64,000 nt of DNA, taken from assembly GCF_004216905.1 (NCBI RefSeq), contig NZ_SGXJ01000002.1:1178001-1242000 (forward strand), written 5' to 3'. This DNA comes from Kribbella sp. VKM Ac-2569. GTDB lineage: Bacteria > Actinomycetota > Actinomycetes > Propionibacteriales > Kribbellaceae. The notes below the pieces were generated by a model. The model saw only the letters and a program-made list of their open reading frames with translations. It searched no databases and was not told where the DNA came from. Shown piece by piece: positions 24,278-34,842 of this stretch. Both the position numbers and the translations under genes were made by a program. How positions within the stretch are numbered: the stretch's first letter is position 1; each line of letters opens with the position of its first letter.

Positions 24278-25729
24278 TCAGGTTGCGAGGGCGAACATGA
24301 TGCTCGGGAGGACCGAGAGTACGGCGGCTACTGCGGTGCAGAGGGAGATCATCGTGACGGCCGGGGTCTCGATGTCGACCGAGAAGGGGTCGTCGGCGGG
24401 GAGGCGGAAGAGTTCCGCGATCCAGCGCAGGTAGACGGCGAGGCCGATCATGACGTTGACGGCCATGACGATCGCCAGCCAGCCGAGGTGGCCGTCGATG
24501 ACAGCCTGGAACGCGGCGAACTTGGTGAACAGGCCCGCGAGACCCGGCGGCAGGCCGGCCAGGACCACCAGGAAGAAGATCAGAGCCGCGGCCAGACCGG
24601 GCTCGGACCGAACCATGCCGCGGTAGTCGGTCAGCAGACCAGCAGGGCGATGACGTTGGACGACGGCCACCGCTCCGAAGGCGCCGAGCGTGACCACGAC
24701 GTACGCCGCGAGATACCCGACAACCGCCTGCGCATTATCCACGGCCAACGGCGCCAGCAGGAAGCCGACTTGGCCGATCGACGACCAGGCCAGCAGCCGG
24801 ACCGCCTCGACCTGACGCAGCGCTGCCAGGTTGCCGACCGTCATCGTGACCGCTGCCAGGATCGCGATCACCGTCTGCAGTTGCGAGCCGTCCGGCGCGA
24901 TCCCGGACGTCACCAGCACGAGCAGTCCGGCCACACCGGCGGACTTCGACACGACCGCGAGGAACGTGGTCACCTCGACCGGCGCGCCGACGTACGTGTC
25001 CGGCAGCCACGCGTGGAACGGCACCGCCGCGATCTTGAACGCGAAGCCGACGATCACGAACAGCCCCGCCGCGAACGCCACCCGTGCGAGGTCCGGATCC
25101 AGCCCGGTCAGCCGGTTCGCGATCGTGGACAGGTACAGCGACCCGGTCACGCCGTACAGATAGGAAACTCCGAACAGCATCACGGCCGTCGACAGCACCG
25201 ACACCAGGAACGCCTTCATCGCGCCCTCGGAACCGCGCCGGTCTCGCCGCAGCGCGACCATCGCGAAGCTCGGTAGCGACACCACCTCGAGCGCGATCAC
25301 CAGCGTCGCCAGATCCCGCGCACCGGCCAGCACCGTCGCGCCGGTCAGCGCGCTCAGCAGCAGGAAGTGGTACTCCCCGATCGGCACGTCCGCGGCCAGC
25401 AAGCGGTACGCCGACAGTCCGACGACGCCGAGCCCTCCGATCAGCAGCACCGCCCACAACCCGGCCGTCAACGGTTCGAAGACCAGGCTGCACTGCGCCG
25501 GCCCCTCGACCGCGGGCCGGCAGAACGCGGGCTTGAAGTCGTCCCGATGCGCCCACACGAACACGAGCCCGAACAGGATCACCACGCTGGTCAGCAGCGT
25601 GACAACGGTGTGCCGCAGCTCGGCCGAAGCACTCCTCCAGAAGCTGTCGACCAGCAGTACGGCGACCGCACCGATCGCCAGCACCAGCGGTACGGCGATC
25701 GCCTGCCAATCGGTCCAGGTCAAGGTCAT
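24278..25729 (-). CDS. nuoN: NADH-quinone oxidoreductase subunit N
   Basis: A 483-aa antiporter-like membrane subunit of complex I with about 14 hydrophobic helices. Conserved proton-path features are GFAFKIAAVPFHAWLPD (Lys/His/Pro helix), LLAWSSIGQVGFLLAP and GLPPGLAGLFTKF. It couples electron transfer to proton pumping at the distal arm. Last gene of the I-J-K-L-M-N run. Unlike the upstream overlaps, it is separated from nuoM by about 115 nt containing an inverted repeat and a GC hairpin. Confidence 0.95.
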   Translation of the reverse strand: MTLTWTDWQAIAVPLVLAIGAVAVLLVDSFWRSASAELRHTVVTLLTSVVILFGLVFVWAHRDDFKPAFCRPAVEGPAQCSLVFEPLTAGLWAVLLIGGLGVVGLSAYRLLAADVPIGEYHFLLLSALTGATVLAGARDLATLVIALEVVSLPSFAMVALRRDRRGSEGAMKAFLVSVLSTAVMLFGVSYLYGVTGSLYLSTIANRLTGLDPDLARVAFAAGLFVIVGFAFKIAAVPFHAWLPDTYVGAPVEVTTFLAVVSKSAGVAGLLVLVTSGIAPDGSQLQTVIAILAAVTMTVGNLAALRQVEAVRLLAWSSIGQVGFLLAPLAVDNAQAVVGYLAAYVVVTLGAFGAVAVVQRHRPAGLLTDYRGMVRSEPGLAAALIFFLVVLAGLPPGLAGLFTKFAAFQAVIDGHLGWLAIVMAVNVMIGLAVYLRWIAELFRLPADDPFSVDIETPAVTMISLCTAVAAVLSVLPSIMFALAT

Positions 25730-25734
25730 GGGGC

Positions 25735-25834
25735 CTCCCGTCCTGGACTGAGGAGCGGAGGGAGCGAAGCGACCGGAGCGACGAGGGAAGGACGGGAGTT
25801 ACAGCCCCATGACCCGCCGCGACGGAGTCGCGGC
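25735..25834. repeat. Inverted repeat plus GC hairpin between nuoM and nuoN
   Basis: CTCCCGTCCT (25735-25744) pairs with 25789-25798 across a 44-nt purine-rich loop. GCCGCGAC (25816-25823) pairs with 25827-25834 across GGA. This is the only gap in the otherwise overlapping nuoI-N run, so it may reduce nuoN expression or mark an insertion. Confidence 0.7.
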
Positions 25835-25844
25835 ATCAATACCG

Positions 25845-27347
25845 TCACAGGGCACCCCACTGTTGGAGGAGGAGGCCGGGCCAGACGCCGAGCAGCACCG
25901 TCAAGGTGATCAGCGGGGCCCAGGTGACCAGCTCGATGCGGCTGAGGTCGACCGCGAACGCGGCCGGTGGGTTCTCGGCCGGATCGCCCTGGCACAGGTT
26001 GCGGACCAGCCGCAGGAAATACGCCGCGGTGAGCACCGTTCCGAGGCCGGCGATCACCATGAACACCAGGAACGTTGTCCGGGGCAACCATGGCGCCGGG
26101 TGGTAAGCGCCGAGCAGAACCAGCATCTCGCCCCAGAACCCGGCCAGCCCCGGCAACCCGAGCGACGCGAGACAGGCGAACGTCAGCAGCGCAGCGATCC
26201 GTGGCAACCGGGCGTACAGCGCCCGCCCGATCGTCCGCAGGTCGCTGGTGTCGTGGCGATCCTTGATCGCACCGGCCAGGAAGAACAGCAGCCCGGTGAT
26301 CAGCCCGTGCGCGATGTTCGCGAACAGCGCGCCGCGCAGACCGGCCGGCGACAGCGTCGAGATGCCGAGCCCGATGAATCCCATGTGCCCCACGCTCGAG
26401 TACGCGATCAGCCGCTTCACGTCGGTCTGCGCCAGGCAGGCCAGCGAGCCCGCGACGATCGCGACCGTCGAGAACGCCCCGAGGTACGGCGCGATCGTCG
26501 CTGTCGCGTCCGGCAGCACCGGCACGAGGATCCGGATCATGCCGTACGTCCCCAGCTTCAGCAGTACGCCGGCCAGCAGCACCGAGCCGACCGTCGGCGC
26601 CTTCGCGTGCGCGTCCGGCAACCAGATGTGCAGCGGCCAGAGCGGCACCTTCACCGCCAGCCCGACCGCGATCAGCAGCGCCGCGACCAACGGGATCCCG
26701 TGCCCGCCGCGCACCGGCGAACTGGTCAGCTCGACGATGTCCAACGTCCCCGCCACCCGCTGCACCAGCAGAAATCCGAGCAGCATCAACGCGGAACCGA
26801 ACACGGTCATCAGTACGAAAGTGTTCGCGGCGCGTTTCCGTCCGGCAGGATCGTGGTGGTCGCCCCAGATGTCGATGACCAGCCACATCGGGATCAGCAC
26901 GATCTCGAAGCAGACGAAGAACAGCACCAGGTCCAGCGCGGAAAACGTTCCGATCACGCCGGTCTCGATGACCAGCAGCAGCGCGATCAGGGAGCGGGTC
27001 CGGCCGATCCGCGGCGTGATCTTCAGCGAGTACAGGCAGCACAGGAAGGTCAGCAGCGCGGTGAGCACGATCAGAGGCACCGAGATCGAGTCGACCCCGA
27101 GGTGGAAGCGGACGCCGAGCGACGGGATCCACGCGACGTCGATCTCGGTCCTGGGCTCGTCCTGCGGACCGTAGGCGAACCAGCCGCCGTTCTGCGGCCA
27201 GAGCAGCACCGACCCGACCAGCACGAGCCCGGAAATCACCGATCCGTACGCCGCCGCCAACCGATCCCCGATCACCGCCGGGACCGACCAGAGCGCACCC
27301 GCGGCCAGGAGCGGCAGCACGAGGATCGCCAGCAGCATCGCGTTCAC
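25845..27347 (-). CDS. nuoM: NADH-quinone oxidoreductase subunit M
   Basis: A 500-aa antiporter-like subunit. Markers are LFFVCFEIVLIPMWLVI (conserved Glu helix), AVKVPLWPLHIWLPDAHAKA, LIAYSSVGHMGFIGLG and GLPGLAGFWGEMLVL. GTG 27347 overlaps the nuoL stop (GTGA), which sets the start; longer frames upstream are out-of-family. Translationally coupled to nuoL. Confidence 0.95.
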   Translation of the reverse strand: MNAMLLAILVLPLLAAGALWSVPAVIGDRLAAAYGSVISGLVLVGSVLLWPQNGGWFAYGPQDEPRTEIDVAWIPSLGVRFHLGVDSISVPLIVLTALLTFLCCLYSLKITPRIGRTRSLIALLLVIETGVIGTFSALDLVLFFVCFEIVLIPMWLVIDIWGDHHDPAGRKRAANTFVLMTVFGSALMLLGFLLVQRVAGTLDIVELTSSPVRGGHGIPLVAALLIAVGLAVKVPLWPLHIWLPDAHAKAPTVGSVLLAGVLLKLGTYGMIRILVPVLPDATATIAPYLGAFSTVAIVAGSLACLAQTDVKRLIAYSSVGHMGFIGLGISTLSPAGLRGALFANIAHGLITGLLFFLAGAIKDRHDTSDLRTIGRALYARLPRIAALLTFACLASLGLPGLAGFWGEMLVLLGAYHPAPWLPRTTFLVFMVIAGLGTVLTAAYFLRLVRNLCQGDPAENPPAAFAVDLSRIELVTWAPLITLTVLLGVWPGLLLQQWGAL

Positions 27348-29107
27348 GAGCCGATCACCCCCGCCAGCACAGCCAGCGCGACCACGCCGATGACGGCCGC
27401 GGTGAGATAGGTCTGCACGTTCCCGGTCTGCATCCGCCGGAAACCTTGCGACGCCAGCGTCCCCGTCCGGCCGACCGCGCGTACATAAGCCCCGATGACA
27501 TCGCGATCCCCCGCCACAGTCAGCTTCGCCAGCCACCGCACGGGTACGACGACCAGACCGTGGTACGCCGGATCGGCGCCGAACTCACGCTCCAGCAGGA
27601 GCGGCCGCGGATCCGCCCCACGCCGCCACAGCGAGTACGCCGGGAGCGCACCGAGGAGCACGAGCGCGGTCGAGATCAGCCCGATCACCCAGTTGAGATG
27701 CACGCCGTCGGCGTACCCGAGCGCGATCGCGGCGACCGCAAGGAGAACGAGCGGCGCCAGCATCACCCAGGGCGCGTCGCGCAGCTTCGAGCTGTCGGGC
27801 TCGTCGAGGTCGGCCGCCGCGTCACCGTCCTCGAACGCACCGATGCCGCCGGCGAGCGCCGGCGTACGGAAGAAGGTCCACAGCCACAACCGCACGCAGT
27901 AGAACGCGGTCAACGCCGCCGTCAGGCAGACCGAGAGCAGCACGACCCAGCCGACGGCCGACCCGTCGTGCGCCTGCTCCCAGGCCGCTTCGATCACCGT
28001 GTCCTTGGAGAAGAACCCAGCGAACCCGGGTACACCGGCCAGTGCCGCGAGCCCGACCGTCATCGTCAGGAACGTGACCTGCAGCGCTTTCCGCGACTTT
28101 CCGCGGCGCGTGTACCGACGCAGGACGACGAGGGCCGCGCTGCCGACCTGGTGCAGGAGCACGCCGGCGCAGAGGAACAGCAGGCCCTTGAACGCGGCGT
28201 GCGTGACGAGGTGGAAGAGCGCCGCGTGCCGGCCGTCCGCCGTACCGAGGGACAACGCGGAGAACATGATCGCGAGCTGGCTCACCGTCGACCAGGCGAG
28301 GACCCGCTTCACCTCGATCGCCGCGGACGCGCAGAGAGCGGCGAACAGCATCGTCACGCAGGCGACGATCGCCAGCACCGTCAGCGTCGTCTCCGAGGCG
28401 GAGAACACAGTATAGAGACGGGCGATCAGGAAGACGCCGGCGGCAACCATCGTGGCCGCGTGGATCAGCGCACTGACCGGGCTCGGACCCGGCATCGCGT
28501 CCGGGAGCCAGGTCTGCAACGGGACCTGCGCCGACTTCCCGACGACACCGACCAGGAGCAGCAGGGTCCCGGTCGTCAGCACCCCGGGGGAAATCCGAGC
28601 CGGATCGATTTCGGAAATCCGGAAAGTGTGCGCCCCCAGACCGAGCACGAAGATTCCGAACAGGAATCCGACGTCGGCGAACCGCGTCATCAGGAACGCC
28701 TTCACCGCGCCGGAGCGGGCGTCGCGGCGTTCCCAGTAGTGGCCGATCAGCAGGTACGAGCAGGCGCCCATCACTTCCCAGCCGATCAGCAGGAAGAACA
28801 GGCTGTCCGAGATCACCACGGTCACCATCGCGGCGGTGAACAAGGCGACGAGAGCGTGGTACGACGCCGGGCGCTGGTGCAGGTACCCGAGTGAGTAGAC
28901 CTGGACGCACGTCGCGATCACGCCGACCACCGCGAGCAGCAGGACGGTCAGGTCGTCGGTGCGGACCGCGAAGCCGATCGTGAGGTCGCCGACCTGGGAG
29001 TTCATGAACGCGTACTGGTCCGGGGTGGCGCCGTACAGGAGCGCGGCGAACAGGAGGATCAGCAGCGAGAAGCCGACGCCGGCCACCCGCCAGACGGTGG
29101 CGATCAC
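27344..29107 (-). CDS. nuoL: NADH-quinone oxidoreductase subunit L
   Basis: A 587-aa antiporter-like subunit with a long C-terminal extension, as expected for the lateral helix. Markers are [66 protein letters not shown] and [15 protein letters not shown] 29107 overlaps the nuoK stop by 4 nt. Confidence 0.95.
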   Translation of the reverse strand: MIATVWRVAGVGFSLLILLFAALLYGATPDQYAFMNSQVGDLTIGFAVRTDDLTVLLLAVVGVIATCVQVYSLGYLHQRPASYHALVALFTAAMVTVVISDSLFFLLIGWEVMGACSYLLIGHYWERRDARSGAVKAFLMTRFADVGFLFGIFVLGLGAHTFRISEIDPARISPGVLTTGTLLLLVGVVGKSAQVPLQTWLPDAMPGPSPVSALIHAATMVAAGVFLIARLYTVFSASETTLTVLAIVACVTMLFAALCASAAIEVKRVLAWSTVSQLAIMFSALSLGTADGRHAALFHLVTHAAFKGLLFLCAGVLLHQVGSAALVVLRRYTRRGKSRKALQVTFLTMTVGLAALAGVPGFAGFFSKDTVIEAAWEQAHDGSAVGWVVLLSVCLTAALTAFYCVRLWLWTFFRTPALAGGIGAFEDGDAAADLDEPDSSKLRDAPWVMLAPLVLLAVAAIALGYADGVHLNWVIGLISTALVLLGALPAYSLWRRGADPRPLLLEREFGADPAYHGLVVVPVRWLAKLTVAGDRDVIGAYVRAVGRTGTLASQGFRRMQTGNVQTYLTAAVIGVVALAVLAGVIGS

Positions 29108-29412
29108 GACGCCTCCTCCAGGTCGCGGGCCGCATCGGCGTCGACGTGGCCGTGACCGCGGAACAGCAGCAGGACGATCGCCAGGCCGAGTCCGATCTCC
29201 GCCGCGGCCAGCGTGATCACGAAGATCGCGAGCGTCTGCCCGGTGGCTTCGTCCACCCGCCACGCGTCGAACGCGACCAGGTTCAGGTTCACGGCGTTCA
29301 GCATCAGCTCGAACGACATCAGCATCGTGATCACGTTCCGGCGCGCGAGGACGCCGTACACGCCGATGCAGAACAGGACCACGGCCAGCAGCAGCGGGAG
29401 GACCAACGGCAT
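29104..29412 (-). CDS. nuoK: NADH-quinone oxidoreductase subunit K
   Basis: A 102-aa, three-helix subunit. The characteristic run is [20 protein letters not shown] with AVNLNLVAF, and the second conserved Glu lies in [18 protein letters not shown] 29412 lies 2 nt after the nuoJ stop. Confidence 0.95.
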   Translation of the reverse strand: MPLVLPLLLAVVLFCIGVYGVLARRNVITMLMSFELMLNAVNLNLVAFDAWRVDEATGQTLAIFVITLAAAEIGLGLAIVLLLFRGHGHVDADAARDLEEAS

Positions 29413-29414
29413 CG

Positions 29415-29945
29415 TCAGTCCTCCTTCTTCCGCTGCGCCGAGTCGCTCCGTTGGGCCGAGTCGCTTCGTTGGGACAGGGCGATCGCGCCGATCAGCGCCG
29501 CCAGCAGCAGGACCGACAGGACCTCGAACGGGAGCACCCAGTTCTTGAAGATCTGAGTGCCGATCGTGGTGGCCGATCCGTCGGTCACCGGCTTGACCTT
29601 CTCGTTGCCGAAGGCAAGCACAACGCCGGTGCCGAGGATCAGCGCGAGCACCGCGGCGACGACGGCAGCGAACGGGCTGCGGCGGGTGGTGAGCTCGGGC
29701 AGCGGATTCGTCGGCGCCTTGGTGAGCATCAGCGCGAACAGGACGAGGACGACGATCGCGCCGACGTACACCAGGATCTGGACCAGCGCGACGAACTCGG
29801 CCTGCAGCGCGCCGAAGCAGCCGGCGACCGCCCCGAGCGCGAGCACCAGCCAGAGCGCGGCGTGCACGATCCGGCGGGACACCACCACGACAACGGAGGC
29901 CACCACCGCCACCACGCTTGCGACGGAGAAGAGAGCAGTGGTCAC
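29415..29945 (-). CDS. nuoJ: NADH-quinone oxidoreductase subunit J
   Basis: A 176-aa membrane subunit. The signature is [20 protein letters not shown], followed by [13 protein letters not shown]. The start GTG 29945 overlaps the nuoI stop. The C-terminus ends in a short duplicated hydrophilic motif ([18 protein letters not shown]), encoded by a small tandem DNA repeat. Confidence 0.94.
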   Translation of the reverse strand: MTTALFSVASVVAVVASVVVVVSRRIVHAALWLVLALGAVAGCFGALQAEFVALVQILVYVGAIVVLVLFALMLTKAPTNPLPELTTRRSPFAAVVAAVLALILGTGVVLAFGNEKVKPVTDGSATTIGTQIFKNWVLPFEVLSVLLLAALIGAIALSQRSDSAQRSDSAQRKKED

Positions 29946-30436
29946 GCTTGGTCCTCGGAGGCCTCGGATGCCGCCGGACCAGGGTCGATGGGCTGCGGCG
30001 CCGGGACCGTCCACATCCAGTCGCGGAGCCGGTCCTTCTCGTGGGTCAGGTTCCGGATGTCGGTCTCGGCGTACTCGAACTCAGGCGACCAGAACAGCGC
30101 GTCGAACGGGCAGGCCTCGATGCAGATCCCGCAGTACATGCAGAGGCTGAAGTCGATCGCGAACCGGTCCAGCACGTTCCGGCTGCGTTCCCGGGCCTGC
30201 TCACCGACCGACGGCGCGGTCTCGGTGTGCGAGTCGATGTAGATGCACCAGCTCGGGCACTCGCGGGCGCACAGCATGCAGGAGGTGCAGTTCTCCTCCA
30301 TCAGCGCGATCACCCCGCGGCTGCGCGGCGGCAACTCCGGCTGGACGTCCGGATACTGCTCGGTGACGGAACGACGGGCCAGGGTCCTCGCGGTGACCTT
30401 CAACCCCTCGACCAGGCCCTTGCCAGGCAGTCCCAC
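29942..30436 (-). CDS. nuoI: NADH-quinone oxidoreductase subunit I (two 4Fe-4S clusters)
   Basis: A 164-aa ferredoxin-like subunit. Cluster ligands are Cys50/53/56/60 ([16 protein letters not shown]) and Cys99/102/105/109 ([17 protein letters not shown]). It relays electrons along the peripheral arm to NuoB. The GTG start at 30436 has a GGTGGAGGAG site. It is the first gene of the I-N run; nuoH, normally just upstream, lies about 7.8 kb away. Confidence 0.95.
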   Translation of the reverse strand: MGLPGKGLVEGLKVTARTLARRSVTEQYPDVQPELPPRSRGVIALMEENCTSCMLCARECPSWCIYIDSHTETAPSVGEQARERSRNVLDRFAIDFSLCMYCGICIEACPFDALFWSPEFEYAETDIRNLTHEKDRLRDWMWTVPAPQPIDPGPAASEASEDQA

Positions 30437-30484
30437 GCTCCTCCACCTCCCGTCTCTAAGCAGGACATTAGCCGATCTGCCGCC

Positions 30485-31252
30485 TCACAAGTCGCGTTCG
30501 AGCAAGTCGCGTTCGAGGCGGGCCGCGACCTGGCGGTACCGGCTGACCGGTATCAGGTGAACGCCCTCGAAGGCTCCGGAGTCACGGATCTTCAGGATCT
30601 GCTCGCAGGCGTGGTCCACGCCGGCGTCCCGGTCCCGCTCCACCGCGTCGATCAGCTCGGCCGGGATCTTGAGCTGGGGCAGCTTGGCGAGGTTGTGGGC
30701 CATCTGCGCCGAGGCCAGCACCATCACCCCGGCGTACACCGGGATGTCGAGCTCGACCGACTCGCGCCAGCGGAGCAGTTCGTCGAGGTCGTAGCTGACC
30801 TGGACGTACAGGAAGTCGGCCTCGGCCTTCCACTTCGGCACCGGCCGGAGACGGGTGGCGGCCCCGACCTTGAACGGGTCACAGCCCGGGTACGTCGTCT
30901 CGCGGGTCTGCTCGATCATCCGCCGTACCGTCAACTGACTCGTGCGGGCGCCCTCCGCCGGGTCGTCCCCGTGCACGAACAGAAAACGTTCTACGCCGTA
31001 CGCCGCCGCGGTCAGCAGGTCCCGCCGGAAACCGAGCAGATTCCGGTCCCGCGAGTTGAGGCACGCGATTCCGCGGGCGCCCATCAGCTGCACTTCGTTG
31101 GCCACCGCAACACTCGAAACGGTCGCCCGCCCGATGTGGTTGTCCGGGATCAGGAACCCGTCGGCGATCGGACTCATCACCCCGATCTGATGCCGCACCT
31201 TCTTCAGGTCCGGCCGCGTCGGCGGCTCCACCTCACAGATCAGCTCGAACAC
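30485..31252 (-). CDS. Methylenetetrahydrofolate reductase-family protein
   Basis: A 255-aa flavin TIM-barrel protein of the MetF family. Markers are ICEVEPPTRPDLKKVRHQ, PDNHIGRATVSSVAVANEVQ, GIACLNSRDRNLLGFRRDLL and ADFLYVQVSYDLDELLRW. It is shorter than E. coli MetF. GTG 31252 is chosen because TAGGGT lies 7 nt upstream (leaderless -10). It interrupts the colinear nuo genes between nuoH and nuoI. Confidence 0.85.
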   Translation of the reverse strand: MFELICEVEPPTRPDLKKVRHQIGVMSPIADGFLIPDNHIGRATVSSVAVANEVQLMGARGIACLNSRDRNLLGFRRDLLTAAAYGVERFLFVHGDDPAEGARTSQLTVRRMIEQTRETTYPGCDPFKVGAATRLRPVPKWKAEADFLYVQVSYDLDELLRWRESVELDIPVYAGVMVLASAQMAHNLAKLPQLKIPAELIDAVERDRDAGVDHACEQILKIRDSGAFEGVHLIPVSRYRQVAARLERDLLERDL

Positions 31253-31290
31253 CCTCCGGACCCTACAGAACGTCGGCCGGCTGGGCCGGG

Positions 31291-32487
31291 CTATCTCATC
31301 CGTGTTCGGAGGAAGTCCTGCTCGGCCTGGTTCGGGGTTCGGTCCAGGGCGGCCTTGTAGGCGGCCCGGGCTTCGGGGGTCCGGTTCAGCCGGGTCAGCA
31401 GGTCGGCTCGGATGGCGTGGAAGAGGTAGTAGGTGTCGAGCGGAAGGGCGTCGACGAGGGCGAGAGCGGCGGCGGGGCCTTCGACTTCGGCGACGGCGAC
31501 GGCTCGGTTGAGGGCAACGACCGGCGTGGGGTCCAGCGTGAGGAGGTGGTCGTAGAGCTGGAGGATCTGGCGCCAGTCGGTGTCGTCGGGGGTTGCGGCG
31601 TCGGCGTGGACGGCGTTGATGGCGGCCTGGAGCTGGTACGGGCCGGGGTGGTTGCGGCTCAGGCATCGGCGGACGAGCGCCTGGCCTTCGTCGATGAGCG
31701 CACGGTCCCACAGGTCGCGGTTCTGGTCGCGGAGTCGGACGAGCGTGCCGTCGGGCGCGACACGGGCCGGGCGTCGGGAGTGCTGGAGGAGCATCAACGC
31801 GAGCAGGCCGACGGCTTCGGGCTCATCCGGCATCAACTCAACCACCAGCCGACCTAGCCTGAGAGCCTCGGCGGCGAGTTCGTCGCGGACCAGGGTTTCG
31901 CCGGACGAGGCGGCGTACCCCTCGTTGAAAATCAGGTAGACGACGGCGAGTACGCCGCGAACGCGCTCGGGCAGATCCGCCTCGTACGGGACGCGGTACG
32001 GAATGCCCGCGGTGCGAATCTTGGCCTTGGCGCGGACCAGGCGTTGCGCCATCGTCGGCTCGGGTACGAGAAACGCGCGGGCGATCTCGGCCGTGGTGAG
32101 GCCGCCGAGCATCCGTAGGGTGAGCGCGACCCGGACGTTCAGCGCCAGCGCGGGGTGGCAGCAGGTGAAGATCAGCCGGAGACGGTCGTCCTGCACGACG
32201 CCCTCCTCCACTGGCTCGTCCTGGGCATGCAACAGCGCTGCCTCGGCCTGCTTGTCCGGCCGCGCCGATTCCCGCCTCAGACGATCGATGGCGCGATTCC
32301 GTGCGGTCGTGATGATCCACCCCGCCGGGCTCGGCGGTACGCCGTTTTCCGACCATTTCTCCACCGCCGCGGCGAACGCGTCCTGGACGGCGTCCTCGGC
32401 GATCTCCAGGTCGCCGAAGACGCGCGTCAGCACAGCGACCGCCCGCCCGTGCTCGGCCCGGAAGATCGCGGTGAGGTCAGGGGTCAC
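31291..32487 (-). CDS. ECF42-type RNA polymerase sigma factor
   Basis: A 398-aa sigma factor with sigma-2 ([20 protein letters not shown], then [19 protein letters not shown]) and sigma-4 ([20 protein letters not shown]). A long C-terminal extension contains TPR-like helices, the mark of the ECF42/DUF6596 group. These pair with DGPF (YciI-like) proteins, and one is coupled directly upstream (GTGA overlap, GTG 32487). The C-terminal extension is thought to replace an anti-sigma factor as control device. The signal is unknown. Confidence 0.9.
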   Translation of the reverse strand: MTPDLTAIFRAEHGRAVAVLTRVFGDLEIAEDAVQDAFAAAVEKWSENGVPPSPAGWIITTARNRAIDRLRRESARPDKQAEAALLHAQDEPVEEGVVQDDRLRLIFTCCHPALALNVRVALTLRMLGGLTTAEIARAFLVPEPTMAQRLVRAKAKIRTAGIPYRVPYEADLPERVRGVLAVVYLIFNEGYAASSGETLVRDELAAEALRLGRLVVELMPDEPEAVGLLALMLLQHSRRPARVAPDGTLVRLRDQNRDLWDRALIDEGQALVRRCLSRNHPGPYQLQAAINAVHADAATPDDTDWRQILQLYDHLLTLDPTPVVALNRAVAVAEVEGPAAALALVDALPLDTYYLFHAIRADLLTRLNRTPEARAAYKAALDRTPNQAEQDFLRTRMR

Positions 32488-32825
32488 GACTGCGAGGGCC
32501 TGACCTCGACCGGCAGACCGAGGACCTTGGTGAGCCGACGGGCCCAGTGCAGCGCGGCGTCGAGATCCTCGACCCTGATGACGATGAAGCCGCCGAGGTG
32601 TTCCTTGCCCTCGGTGAAGGGTCCGTCGGTGACGAGGATGTCGTCGCCGGACGCCTTCACGACGGTCGCGGTGTCCGGCGGGTGCATCCCGGCGTCGAAC
32701 ACCCAGACGCCGGCCCCCCGCAGCTCCGCGTTCAGGGCCTCCAGGTCGCGCATGATCGGGTCCAAAATCTCCGGCTCGGGGACCGGACCGTCGGGCTGGT
32801 AGATGCTGAGCACGTATTGGTTCAT
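32484..32825 (-). CDS. DGPF-domain (YCII-related) protein paired with ECF42 sigma
   Basis: A 113-aa YCII-like protein. The diagnostic motif is [20 protein letters not shown], with [11 protein letters not shown] following. Genes of this type accompany ECF42 sigma factors and are reported targets of them. AGGAGG lies upstream of the ATG, and the upstream site also contains the octamer CGTTTTCC. Coupled to the sigma gene by a 4-nt overlap. Confidence 0.9.
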   Translation of the reverse strand: MNQYVLSIYQPDGPVPEPEILDPIMRDLEALNAELRGAGVWVFDAGMHPPDTATVVKASGDDILVTDGPFTEGKEHLGGFIVIRVEDLDAALHWARRLTKVLGLPVEVRPSQS

Positions 32826-32860
32826 CGTTTTCCTCCTTCTCGCCCTCTACACGAACGGCT

Positions 32861-34084
32861 TCAGCCCGGATCGACAGGCAACACCACAGTAATTTCCAAC
32901 CCGCCCCCAGCCCTCGGCATCGCGGTGACGGTCCCACCATGCGCCTCCGCCACCGATCGCACGATCGACAGTCCCAGTCCGGCCCCCTTGCCGCCGACCA
33001 GCCGCTCCGCGCCCAGGCGGTAGAACGGCTTGAACAAGCTGTCCACCTCGTACGGCGGGATCTCCGGGCCGGTGTTCGTCACGGCGACCTGCACCTGGTC
33101 GCCGACCCGCTTGCTGACCACCCGGACCCATCGCTCACCAGAGGCCAGGTTGTGGCGGATGCCGTTCTCGACCAGGTTGTGGACCAGGCGTTCGAGCAGG
33201 AGCGCATCGCCACGCGTCGGCGCGTCACCCGGTCCTCGGATCAGGTCGACGCCGGCGGTGGTCGCCTCGCTCGTGAGCTGGGCGGTCACGTGGGTCACCA
33301 CGTCGGCGAGGTTCACCGGGTAGACCGTGGTCAGCTGCTTCTCCGAGTCGGCCAGGATCAACAGCCCCTCGATCAGCTGCTCGTGCCGCGTGTTGATCGT
33401 CAGCAGGCTCTCGCCCAGTTCCTTCACGTCGGAAGACGCCGTACGTCGATGCATCGCGACTTCGACCAACGCCCGTCCGAGTGTCAACGGCGTACGCAGC
33501 TCGTGGGAGGCGTTGGCGACGAAGCGGCGTTGGCCGTCGAAGGAATGGTCCAGGCGCTCGACCATCGTGTCGAAGGCGTCCGCCAGGTTCTTCACCTCGT
33601 CGTCCGGGCCCTTCAGGGCAATCCGCTCGTGCAGGGCTGACGGTGATGCGGCGATCCGGCGTGCGGTATCGGTGACCTGATGCAGCGGGGCCAGCACTCG
33701 TCCGGCGACCAACCACCCGAATCCTGCCGCCAACGCGCCGACGGCAATGAGGGCGATACTCCCCTCGGTCAGCAGCGACTTGATCGCCGCCTGCCGCACC
33801 TGCTCACGCTGCTGGGCGAGGACCTTCTCCGCATCCGTGCCGGTGAGTACGGCGCCGTCCTTGTTCATCACGTACACGTCGTTGGTCGGCGGCGGCGGCC
33901 TGTTCTGCCCAGGGCTCGGGCTCAGGTACGTCCCTTTCACGATCACCTGGTACTTCTGCCCGAGGTTCGCGGTGAACAGGGCGTAGGTGACTCCGAGCAG
34001 CACCACGCCGGCGACCATGAACAGCCCGCCGTACAGCAGCGTCAGTCGGCCGCGCAGCGACAGTTTCCTCAAGGGATTTCTCAC
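32861..34084 (-). CDS. Two-component sensor histidine kinase
   Basis: A 407-aa membrane kinase. It has an N-terminal TM helix ([20 protein letters not shown]), an extracytoplasmic loop of about 90 residues with a Pro-rich patch, a second TM helix, and HAMP. The H-box is [16 protein letters not shown], the N-box [13 protein letters not shown] and the G-box [17 protein letters not shown] 34084 overlaps the response-regulator stop. It probably senses envelope stress or a drug and controls the divergent lipoprotein/ABC operon. Confidence 0.93.
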   Translation of the reverse strand: MRNPLRKLSLRGRLTLLYGGLFMVAGVVLLGVTYALFTANLGQKYQVIVKGTYLSPSPGQNRPPPPTNDVYVMNKDGAVLTGTDAEKVLAQQREQVRQAAIKSLLTEGSIALIAVGALAAGFGWLVAGRVLAPLHQVTDTARRIAASPSALHERIALKGPDDEVKNLADAFDTMVERLDHSFDGQRRFVANASHELRTPLTLGRALVEVAMHRRTASSDVKELGESLLTINTRHEQLIEGLLILADSEKQLTTVYPVNLADVVTHVTAQLTSEATTAGVDLIRGPGDAPTRGDALLLERLVHNLVENGIRHNLASGERWVRVVSKRVGDQVQVAVTNTGPEIPPYEVDSLFKPFYRLGAERLVGGKGAGLGLSIVRSVAEAHGGTVTAMPRAGGGLEITVVLPVDPG

Positions 34085-34737
34085 GGGATGCGGTAGCCGA
34101 CGCCGGTGACGGTCTCGACCAGCCCCGGCTCGCCCAGTTTCCGGCGCAGTTTCAGGATCGTCAGCCGGACCGCTCCGGTGAACGGGTCCACGTGCTCGTC
34201 CCATGCCTTCTCCAGCAGTTGTTCGGCCGACACGGTCGCGCCGTCGGCTCGCAGCAGCTCCACGAGTACGGCGAATTCCTTCTTCGACAACGGCACGTAC
34301 CGGCCGTCGCGGAAAACCTCGTGCCGCGCCGGGTCGAGCGTGACCCCGGCGCGTCGCAGTACGGGCGGATCGGCCGGGCGACTCCGCCGGCCCAACGCCA
34401 ATACCCGCGCAGCCAGCTCCGCGAACGCGAACGGTTTGGTCAAGTAGTCGTCCGCGCCCAGACCGAGCCCCTCGACCCGGTCGGTCACAGCGGCCGCCGC
34501 GGTCAGCATCAGCACCCGCGTGGCGGACCCGGAAGCCACCAGTTGGCGGCACACCTCGTCCCCGTGGACGACCGGAATGTCGCGGTCCAGCACGAGGACG
34601 TCGTACGCGTTCACCGACAGCCGTTCCAGCGCCGCGCCGCCGTCACCGGCCACGTCGACGGCATGTGAGTCGTCGCGCAGCCATTCCGCGATCGCTGCCG
34701 CCAGCAACGGCTCGTCCTCGACCACCAGTACCCGCAC
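34081..34737 (-). CDS. OmpR-family response regulator
   Basis: A 218-aa regulator with a receiver domain (VLVVEDEPLL acidic pair, DVLVLDRDIP phospho-Asp, YLTKPF Lys) and an OmpR winged helix (LSKKEFAVLVELLRADG, then GAVRLTILKLRRKLGEPG and GVGYRI). GTG 34737 gives the usual VRVLVVEDEP start; ATG 34746 is 9 nt upstream. It is divergent from the lipoprotein operon across an array of TTTCCG/CGGAAA boxes that is its likely binding region. Confidence 0.93.
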   Translation of the reverse strand: MRVLVVEDEPLLAAAIAEWLRDDSHAVDVAGDGGAALERLSVNAYDVLVLDRDIPVVHGDEVCRQLVASGSATRVLMLTAAAAVTDRVEGLGLGADDYLTKPFAFAELAARVLALGRRSRPADPPVLRRAGVTLDPARHEVFRDGRYVPLSKKEFAVLVELLRADGATVSAEQLLEKAWDEHVDPFTGAVRLTILKLRRKLGEPGLVETVTGVGYRIP

Positions 34738-34763
34738 GCACCCCATGATCCCCGACGTTCCTG

Positions 34764-34828
34764 TTTCCGCCGCGTTTCCGCACTCGGAAACGGTCCGGAA
34801 ACGGCCGACCGAGAAAGGTTTCCGGAAA
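34764..34828. promoter_or_regulatory. Response-regulator operator: paired TTTCCG direct repeats, mirrored
   Basis: TTTCCG starts at 34764 and 34775 (11-bp period). The inverse CGGAAA follows at 34785 and 34796 (11-bp period), then a palindrome TTTCCGGAAA at 34819-34828. Eleven-bp direct-repeat pairs are typical OmpR-type sites, and mirroring would serve both divergent promoters. Confidence 0.75.
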
Positions 34829-34842
34829 CGAGAGGAGCACCG

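Noticed and set aside
24278..30436. Long open frames on the strand opposite the nuo genes
   Set aside because: They are rich in Arg/Asp/Gln/Glu low-complexity sequence with no domains, typical antisense shadows of GC-rich membrane protein genes.
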